From assembly GCA_902799875.1 (NCBI GenBank), contig CADCCH010000009.1:1-47403 (forward strand): a DNA stretch of 47,403 nt, given 5' to 3'. The DNA comes from an uncultured Bacteroidales bacterium (GTDB lineage: Bacteria > Bacteroidota > Bacteroidia > Bacteroidales > Paludibacteraceae). Position 1 is the first letter of the stretch, and each line of letters starts with the position of its first letter. Of this stretch, positions 41,929-47,403 are shown piece after piece. A model generated the notes under the pieces. It searched no databases. It had not been told where the DNA came from and saw nothing but the letters and a program-made list of their open reading frames with translations. The translations under genes and the position numbers were made by a program.

Positions 41929-42953
41929 ATCAACTGAGGTATAAAACTACTGATGATTAATATAACGATTCCGACCGTCAGCACGATGATAGTGCGTTTG
42001 GAACAACCTTTCCATTCTTTGAGAAGAACACCCCACACATTAGAGAACACAACGTTCAGTGCCATCAGGATACAGAACGATAGGGTCATCAGTTGCGGGC
42101 TCTCCACTAAGAATCCCTTACCTAAGGATAAGCCGAAGAACTGGCTGTACCACAGCGCACCGGCCAGCATACAGAACAAGAGGTTATTAGCCCATACGTA
42201 TCCCTTTCGGTAATCCCCGAAAGTGTGGTTCTTGGCGTTCTGCCACAAGCAATACACCATATTCGTAACAAAACCGCCCAAGGTAACCAATAGCGTAGCC
42301 GGTAAGGTGCGGAACATGGGATTGGTACCCTCAAAGTGGATGTCCGCTCCAAAAGTAAGCCCCACATTAAAGCAGCCGGACATAAAACCAGCCAGCAGGG
42401 CAATCACAATTCCTTTACCGAAATTGAACTCCGTCTTATCGGCCTCGTCGTTGTGGAATTTTTCCTTACTCTTCATTGCTCCTGCTACACCAATCACAGC
42501 AATACCGAGCAACGTCACAGCCACACCGACCAACACGACTGCCGTCAATTGGGACAGGGCATTCATCTGCGGAAAGAAGACATGGAGCAGGACGGGTCCC
42601 ATAATGGTGCCCAAACCGGCACAAGTACCCAGAGCTAAACTCTGGCCTAAGGCTACTCCCAAATACCGCATGGACAAGCCGAAGGTCAAACCGCCGACAC
42701 CCCATAGCACACCGAAAAGCATCGTCATCCAAAGTTGGAAAGAAGGAGTTTGTATCAGCAGACTCATAAGGCTCTCGCCGGCAGGAACAGCTAATAATGC
42801 CCCGCAAAGCGGAAAAAGCACCCAGGCAAAAACTCCTTGCACCAACCAATACGACTCCCACGACCACTCGCGGATGCGATTGATCGGCACATAACAGCTG
42901 GATTGGCAGAAAGCCCCGAGAGCTATGATCAAAAGGCCAATAAAGATATTCAT
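41925..42953 (-). CDS. rhaT: L-rhamnose/proton symporter
   Basis: The 342-residue membrane protein has about ten hydrophobic segments, starting MNIFIGLLIIALGAFCQSSC and including LAGFMSGCFNVGLTFG and LILMAL-type helices near 300. GLGTIMGPVLLHVF and SMRYLGVALGQSLALG match RhaT. It brings free L-rhamnose across the inner membrane with a proton. It lies between rhaA (2 bp gap) and rhaD (4 bp overlap). Rhamnose freed outside the cytoplasm by the GH78 enzymes would be its substrate. Confidence 0.93.
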   Translation of the reverse strand: MNIFIGLLIIALGAFCQSSCYVPINRIREWSWESYWLVQGVFAWVLFPLCGALLAVPAGESLMSLLIQTPSFQLWMTMLFGVLWGVGGLTFGLSMRYLGVALGQSLALGTCAGLGTIMGPVLLHVFFPQMNALSQLTAVVLVGVAVTLLGIAVIGVAGAMKSKEKFHNDEADKTEFNFGKGIVIALLAGFMSGCFNVGLTFGADIHFEGTNPMFRTLPATLLVTLGGFVTNMVYCLWQNAKNHTFGDYRKGYVWANNLLFCMLAGALWYSQFFGLSLGKGFLVESPQLMTLSFCILMALNVVFSNVWGVLLKEWKGCSKRTIIVLTVGIVILIISSFIPQLI

Positions 42954-42955
42954 CG

Positions 42956-44212
42956 TTATCCGCGTTTACCGGTTATTTCTTTCTCGTATTGCTCTATCTC
43001 CGCAATGAAATCCAGCCCAACAGGTACATTGTTTTGCACGCAGAACTCATCATATACAGCCTGCCATGGAAGACTCTTCTCCTCCTCCATCCATGCTAAT
43101 TTTTGGAAACCACGCTCCGCTACCTCGTGGGTATGAATGGTCTTAACCGGCTCCAATAATGCACGAAGCATACAACGTTGTGCGGCACGCGAACCTATGA
43201 CGTATGCACCTATACGATTGATACTGCCGTCGAAATAATCCAATCCGTAATGAACACGATCGGTAGCGCCTGCTCGAACAATCTCCTGGAAGAGTTCCAG
43301 AGTAGGGTCATCCATAATCGTAACATGGTCCGAATCCCAACGAACAGGACGACTCACATGCAGCATCAGTTCGGGTACAAAAAGCAACATACTCGATACT
43401 TTGTCTGCCACGGACTCCGTTGGATGGAAATGACCGGTATCCAATGTGATCATCACGTTGTTCTTCGCTGCGTAGGCGGTATAGAAATCATTGCTACCCA
43501 CTGTCATCGTCTCCAGACCAATACCAAACACCTTACTCTCCAGACTAGGTTTCTCCCATGGGTATTTCTCTTTCAAGATCTCATCCAGACTCTCTTTGAG
43601 CAAACTGCGATACAACAACCGGTCCACCGTCAGGTCTTTCGATCCGTCATGAATCCATAGGTTGATGATACATGGGTCCTGTTGCGCCTCTCCTATTGCA
43701 TTGGCGATGGCACGACAGCGTTTCATGTGCTCTATCCAGAATTCACGGATACTTTTATCCGGATTGGATATAGTCAGGCTGCCCGACTTGGGATGCGAGA
43801 AGTTCGTACTATTGAAATCCAGCTTGGTATTGTGCTCGCGAGCCCAATCAATCCATCCGCGGAACAGGTTGATGTCGCATTCGTTACGATCAATCATCTT
43901 GCCGTTAAACTCACCGTATATCTCATGAAGGTTCAGACGATGATTACCGGGGATCAGACTCTTGGCTTTTAAAATATCCATGCGCAATTCATCGATATTG
44001 CGTGCTTTTCCGGGATAGTTTCCGGTAGATTGAATGCCCCCGGACATGGCTCCTGCTTTGGGTTCAAAACCACACACATCATCTGCCTGCCAACAGTGCA
44101 TGGATAGATGAAAATCTTGCATTTGACGAAGCACTTGCTCCGTATCGATACCTAACGCGGCATAACGCTCTTTGGCAATCTGATAGGCCGCATGTACGAG
44201 TTGATCTTTCAT
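42956..44212 (-). CDS. rhaA: L-rhamnose isomerase
   Basis: The 418-residue protein has the length and motifs of RhaA: LSMHCWQADDVCGFEP near the start, STGNYPGKARN, the substrate/metal region LDTGHFHPTESVADK, and HVSRPVRWDSDHV with the metal-binding His and Asp residues. It converts L-rhamnose to L-rhamnulose in the cytoplasm and needs a divalent metal such as manganese. It follows rhaB after 16 bp and precedes rhaT by 2 bp. Confidence 0.95.
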   Translation of the reverse strand: MKDQLVHAAYQIAKERYAALGIDTEQVLRQMQDFHLSMHCWQADDVCGFEPKAGAMSGGIQSTGNYPGKARNIDELRMDILKAKSLIPGNHRLNLHEIYGEFNGKMIDRNECDINLFRGWIDWAREHNTKLDFNSTNFSHPKSGSLTISNPDKSIREFWIEHMKRCRAIANAIGEAQQDPCIINLWIHDGSKDLTVDRLLYRSLLKESLDEILKEKYPWEKPSLESKVFGIGLETMTVGSNDFYTAYAAKNNVMITLDTGHFHPTESVADKVSSMLLFVPELMLHVSRPVRWDSDHVTIMDDPTLELFQEIVRAGATDRVHYGLDYFDGSINRIGAYVIGSRAAQRCMLRALLEPVKTIHTHEVAERGFQKLAWMEEEKSLPWQAVYDEFCVQNNVPVGLDFIAEIEQYEKEITGKRG

Positions 44213-44228
44213 ATTGTATATTATTAAA

Positions 44229-45536
44229 TTATTTCATTTGTACTTGTATGTTCCCGAGGGCTGTTGCCTCTACCGCTCCGGTATATACTGGCACACCCAC
44301 GGCTTGTTCCGTCAGCTGATTAAGGTAGGTATTCCGTGCACCACCACCGATGATATACAACGCCCCGATCTCCCACGGAGCCAATTCTTGCAACATACGG
44401 AACACCTCTCCGTAACGATGCGCCAAGGAATGGAATACACATGCTGCCATCTCGGCATCCGTCATAGTCTGACCATTACACACCTCCGCCAACATGCTCG
44501 TCGGATTGGCAAAACGCGCCTCGTCTGGATTAAATAAGGCCTTCTGGGTGTTCACGCTCTTAGCCATCTCTATCAGTTGGGGATGAGAGTAATTTTTGCC
44601 TTGAGCAGCCCATTCTTTGCGACACTGCTCAATAATCCACATGCCGGTGATATTCTTCAATACACGAACCGTTCCGTCCAAACCTCCTTCGTTGGTAAAG
44701 TTCATCCGGGCGCTCTGCTCATGAATCAAAGGATGATCAGATACGATACCCATTAAACTCCAAGTACCGCTGGACAGATATGCAACATGTTTACCATTAT
44801 GCATACGCGGCACGGTAGCCACCGCACTAGCCGTATCATGACCGGCAACAGCTATGACGGGAATATCATATCCAAAATTTGCAACTTCAGGCTTGAGTAC
44901 TCCGATGCGTTCTCCCGGCATTACCCGTTTTGGGAAACACGATACACGCGCCCCGCAGGCTTCTACCAATTCCACATCCAACTCACGGGTATGAGCGTTC
45001 AAGAACTGCGAAGTGGAGAGTATTGTATATTCGCACACCATATTACCCGTCAGCATGTAACTCACATAATCGGGAATGAACAAGTATTTATCCGCTTGCT
45101 CAAAGGGAATATAATGCTGGGTATGGCAGGCATAGAATTGAAAAATTGTATTGAATGGCAGGAACTGAATACCCGTTTTACGATAAACAACCTCTCGTGG
45201 TATTTTTTGGAAGAAAGCTTCCATTACCCCTTTTGTATAAGGGTCTCGGTACGCACGCGGATGCGCAAGCGCCCGTCCTTCCTTAATATATACGACATCC
45301 ACTCCCCAGGTATCCACCCCTATTCCGGACACATGGATATCTTTACGACCGGCTAACAACCGAAGACCTTTTCGGATCTCCTCCATCAGTTTATCGATAT
45401 TCCAGAAAAACTTCCCCTCCAGCTCGTACACCTGATTGGAGAAACGATGAACCTCTTCTAAAGTCCGCCCGTCAGAAGAAATAATGATACGACCGCTGGT
45501 GGCCCCTAAATCTATAGCACAATACGTATTTTCCAT
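44229..45536 (-). CDS. rhaB: Rhamnulokinase, C-terminally shortened
   Basis: The 435-residue kinase of the FGGY family begins AIDLGATSGRIIIS (phosphate-binding), has GVDTWGVDVVYI, the hinge region AGHDTASAVATVP with SSGTWSLMG, and the second ATP site IIGGGARNTYLNQL. It phosphorylates L-rhamnulose at C1. It ends at ATALGNIQVQMK, whereas typical rhamnulokinases are about 480-490 residues and continue some 45-50 residues after the GNI motif. Only 16 bp separate the stop from rhaA, so the rest is not hidden in another frame. Most ATP- and sugar-binding motifs are retained, so it may still work. It is the first gene of operon A. Confidence 0.93.
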   Translation of the reverse strand: MENTYCAIDLGATSGRIIISSDGRTLEEVHRFSNQVYELEGKFFWNIDKLMEEIRKGLRLLAGRKDIHVSGIGVDTWGVDVVYIKEGRALAHPRAYRDPYTKGVMEAFFQKIPREVVYRKTGIQFLPFNTIFQFYACHTQHYIPFEQADKYLFIPDYVSYMLTGNMVCEYTILSTSQFLNAHTRELDVELVEACGARVSCFPKRVMPGERIGVLKPEVANFGYDIPVIAVAGHDTASAVATVPRMHNGKHVAYLSSGTWSLMGIVSDHPLIHEQSARMNFTNEGGLDGTVRVLKNITGMWIIEQCRKEWAAQGKNYSHPQLIEMAKSVNTQKALFNPDEARFANPTSMLAEVCNGQTMTDAEMAACVFHSLAHRYGEVFRMLQELAPWEIGALYIIGGGARNTYLNQLTEQAVGVPVYTGAVEATALGNIQVQMK

Positions 45537-45542
45537 GATTTA

Positions 45543-45572
45543 TCAATTGACGGCGCAAAATTAGTATAAAAA
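45543..45572 (-). promoter_or_regulatory. Promoter of operon A (rhaB), shared block
   Basis: The minus strand has TAATTTTGC at 45563-45555, with the ATG at 45536 19 bp downstream. The block matches 23563-23592 at 29 of 30 positions. No -33 consensus is present at the normal distance. Confidence 0.8.
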
Positions 45573-45592
45573 AAGGAATTACACATCTTTTT

Positions 45593-45620
45593 ATTGATAA
45601 AAAAGTTTAGGTTTTTGATA
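45593..45620 (-). promoter_or_regulatory. AraC-type operator candidate of operon A
   Basis: Plus-strand ATTGA at 45593-45597 and GTTTTTGATA at 45611-45620 give TTGA half-sites 21 bp apart (45594 and 45615). Both lie at exactly the same distance from the -7 element as in operon B (23613 and 23631). Confidence 0.65.
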
Positions 45621-45666
45621 TTCTTTCGTTTTTTGATTCTTCTATATAGTTATTTCAAAATTTCAT

Positions 45667-45697
45667 GCATAGGTACAACATTTTTTGATATACGCAA
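45667..45697 (-). promoter_or_regulatory. Possible second, upstream promoter of operon A
   Basis: The minus strand has TTG at 45697-45695, the recurrent TTGCGTATATCAAAAAA string, and TACCTATGC at 45675-45667 with a 19-bp spacer. The -7 has one mismatch to TAnnTTTG. It lies about 110 bp upstream of the activator-type promoter and could give basal expression, or be a decayed copy. Confidence 0.45.
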
Positions 45698-45715
45698 GAG
45701 ATATGTGATTTTTTG

Positions 45716-45747
45716 AAAAAAGCGACCCGCTTCAGAAAGCGGATCGC
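45716..45747 (-). terminator. Terminator of the fructokinase/MFS unit
   Basis: A 9-bp stem (45747-45739 with 45730-45722, one G-U pair) with an 8-nt loop is followed on the minus strand by six T (45721-45716). It starts 25 bp after the kinase stop and insulates operon A from it. Confidence 0.85.
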
Positions 45748-45772
45748 CTTAAAAGGGTATTATAAAATAGGA

Positions 45773-46678
45773 TTACTTCTTCAGTTCATCCGGCAATTCC
45801 GGCATGGCGCCGTTTTGGGTGCAGACGAAGGCCGAGACAGCCACGGCTTTCTCATGCGCCTCACGGATGGATTTGCCACGAAGAATCTGGGCTACGAACG
45901 TAGCGGTGAAAGAATCTCCGGCACCGACGGTGTCAGCCACCTGCACTTTGGGCGTAGCGACATAGCTCTCTTTGGTAGCCGTGAAGACATATGACCCTAT
46001 CGCACCACAGGTGAGGATGAGCATATCCAACTCGTAACGCGCGATGAGTTCGCGGCAGATACGGCGGGTCTTCTCAGGGTCCTCGGCGATGAGTTTGCCG
46101 GGAACGGTAGGTTCGCCGAGGAGCATGGTCGCTACGACATCGAGTTCCTCGTCATTGATCTTGAGCACATTCGCCCGCTGAAGGGATTCCGCAATCACTT
46201 CGGCGGTGTACCAAGACTGACGGAGGTTGATATCAAAGACCTTGAGTGCATCCTCGGGCATAGCGTCCAGAATCGCTTGGATGGTCTCTCGACTGGTTTG
46301 GGAACGCTGTGCGAGTGAACCAAAACACGCCGCCTGCGCCTGATGCGCCACCTCTAACATGCTGTTAGTGAGGGGGATGTTATCCCACGCCACGCCGAGA
46401 CAGATCTCGTATTGCGGTACACCTTTGTCGTCGAGAGTGACCTTGACCGTGCCGGTAGGTTGTTCTACGACGGGCAAGATATGATCGAGGTGCACTTTCT
46501 CGAAAGTATCTACAATCTCGTCACCAAGTTCGTCAGCGCCGATAGCGGAGATAGCACATCCGTTGAGTCCGAACTGCGAGACATGATAAGCGAAGTTTGC
46601 GGGCGCGCCACCGAGTTTGCGTCCTTCCGGGAGGCAGTCAAAGAGCGCCTCACCGATACCGATAACGTATTTTTTCAT
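45773..46678 (-). CDS. Fructokinase-like PfkB-family sugar kinase
   Basis: The 301-residue protein has the ribokinase/PfkB signatures: GEALFDCLPEGRKLGGAPAN near the N-terminus and DTVGAGDSFTATFVA near 260 with the catalytic Asp. Among Bacteroidales proteins of this type fructokinase is the most common assignment, and the neighbouring MFS transporter supports a sugar-uptake-and-phosphorylation pair. Specificity (fructose, mannose or another hexose) cannot be fixed from the sequence. The start overlaps the MFS stop by 1 bp (TAATG), so the two are translationally coupled. A terminator follows, separating the pair from the rhamnose operon. Confidence 0.87.
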   Translation of the reverse strand: MKKYVIGIGEALFDCLPEGRKLGGAPANFAYHVSQFGLNGCAISAIGADELGDEIVDTFEKVHLDHILPVVEQPTGTVKVTLDDKGVPQYEICLGVAWDNIPLTNSMLEVAHQAQAACFGSLAQRSQTSRETIQAILDAMPEDALKVFDINLRQSWYTAEVIAESLQRANVLKINDEELDVVATMLLGEPTVPGKLIAEDPEKTRRICRELIARYELDMLILTCGAIGSYVFTATKESYVATPKVQVADTVGAGDSFTATFVAQILRGKSIREAHEKAVAVSAFVCTQNGAMPELPDELKK

Positions 46679-47403
46679 TATGCTCTGATTTTAATTGTCA
46701 AATAGGAGAGATAGAGAGCGCCTACAGCCATCACGAGGACGGCGCCGAGGGAACCCATGAGATCGGACATAACGCCCATACAAAGCGGGAAGATCGTACC
46801 TCCGAAGAGTCCCATGATCATCAGACCGGAGATCTCGTTCTTGTGCTCGGGGTCGTGGTTGAGCGCCTGGGCAAAGCAGATAGAGAAGATATTAGAGTTA
46901 CCGAATCCGACGAGGGCGATACCGGTATAGAGTGCAGCCTGCGAAGAGCTAACGGCGAGAAGGATCATCGCGGCGATGATCATGCATACGGAGATAGCGA
47001 AGAACACTTTCTCGGGGATGAGCCGCAAGATAGCCGAGCCGGAGAGACAACCGATGGTACGGAAGATGAAGTAGAGCGAGGTCGCAAATCCTGCAGCCGC
47101 CAAGTCCATACCCAAACGCTCCATGAGGATCTTCGGCGCCGTCGTGTTGGTACCGACATCGATGCCCACATGACACATGATGCCTAAGAAACAGAGGAGG
47201 ATAAACGGGTTGCCAAGCAGTTTGAAACACTGCGCGAAAGACGAGCCTTTCGCCACCGGTTCCTCATGGATGGACGTGAACGCCAGCGCAAGGATAGCCA
47301 CGATACCGATCACCGCATAAATCGGGAAGAGCACTTTCCACCCCAAGCCCATATTCGGAATAGCCGCCGTGGCACCCCACATCGCTATATACGGCGCGAG
47401 GAA
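46678..47403 (-). CDS. MFS sugar transporter, partial (C-terminal part)
   Basis: The frame is open from the right edge of the window and ends at 46678-46680. The 241 or so visible residues show six or seven membrane segments (VLFPIYAVIGIVAILALAF, PFILLCFLGIMCHVGIDVG, GLMIMGLFGGTIFPLCMGV and others), as in the C-terminal half of FHS-type hexose/proton symporters of Bacteroidetes. The motif CHVGIDVGTNTTAPKIL and the final VMAVGALYLSYLTIKIRA fit that group. It is coupled to the PfkB kinase. The substrate is probably a hexose such as fructose, glucose or galactose, but the N-terminal half is missing. Confidence 0.85.
   Translation of the reverse strand, partial: FLAPYIAMWGATAAIPNMGLGWKVLFPIYAVIGIVAILALAFTSIHEEPVAKGSSFAQCFKLLGNPFILLCFLGIMCHVGIDVGTNTTAPKILMERLGMDLAAAGFATSLYFIFRTIGCLSGSAILRLIPEKVFFAISVCMIIAAMILLAVSSSQAALYTGIALVGFGNSNIFSICFAQALNHDPEHKNEISGLMIMGLFGGTIFPLCMGVMSDLMGSLGAVLVMAVGALYLSYLTIKIRA

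Noticed and set aside
44213..44228. Frameshift that would restore the missing end of rhamnulokinase
   Set aside because: Only 16 bp separate the stop from the rhaA start, and rhaA begins with a normal N-terminus, so the missing part is absent, not shifted.
1..47403. tRNA or rRNA genes
   Set aside because: No cloverleaf with GGTTC-type T arm or rRNA-like conserved stretch was recognised on either strand when read by eye; a covariance-model scan was not possible.

Overview
The window looks like a chromosomal segment of a gut-type member of the Bacteroidales. The signs are a SusC/SusD pair, Bacteroides-type rhamnose genes, promoters of the TTTG-N19/20-TAnnTTTGC type with no Shine-Dalgarno sequences, and a conserved C-terminal tail on many secreted proteins that resembles a type IX sorting signal. 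No tRNA, rRNA, CRISPR array or intact insertion sequence was found.

Region 1 (1-3650, minus strand) is a small accessory module of phage or integrative-element flavour. It holds a VapE/VirE-type P-loop helicase, several short proteins, a smalltalk-like membrane peptide and a partial gene at the left edge. Its leader carries a terminator-like hairpin, and nested palindromes with short tandem repeats lie downstream of the helicase. Region 2 (3700-7000) has two convergent P-loop ATPases of different families (ATPase_2/DUF234 type and AAA_14/DUF4143 type). Each has an unusual repeat array at its promoter. Region 3 (7020-11700) has a 678-residue surface protein followed by a 55-residue peptide gene, a 47-residue gene with its own promoter and terminator, a membrane-anchored AraC-family regulator, and a plus-strand promoter that drives no obvious protein (candidate ncRNA).

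Region 4 (11712-23543, minus strand, 'operon B') encodes secreted and outer-membrane proteins: two multi-domain proteins built from a recurrent module ending in a D-Y-x-Y-F-T motif, a 41-residue peptide, an IgGFc-binding-like surface protein, an OmpA-family barrel, another modular protein and a second barrel. Region 5 (24579-45536, minus strand, 'operon A') is a compact run of 14 genes of about 21 kb. It starts with rhamnose catabolism and uptake (rhaB, rhaA, rhaT, rhaD), continues with SusC, SusD and a surface lipoprotein, then GH3, a GH78-like six-hairpin enzyme, a small modular protein, two Asl1/GH128-like hydrolases flanking another surface protein, and a GH78 alpha-L-rhamnosidase lipoprotein. 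An AraC/cupin regulator (23719-24600, plus strand) lies between the two operons. At the right edge are a fructokinase-like PfkB kinase and a partial MFS sugar transporter with a separate terminator.

The central proposal is a rhamnose regulon. The promoters of operons A and B share a 30-bp block (29/30 identical) and two TTGA half-sites 21 bp apart at exactly the same distance from the -7 element, which is the geometry of an AraC-family operator. I infer that the AraC/cupin regulator next to operon B controls both: one operon digests and catabolises a rhamnose-containing glycan, possibly with beta-glucan linkages, and the other dresses the surface with a little-known family of putative glycan-binding proteins. 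Functions are read from motifs and context only; no database search was run.
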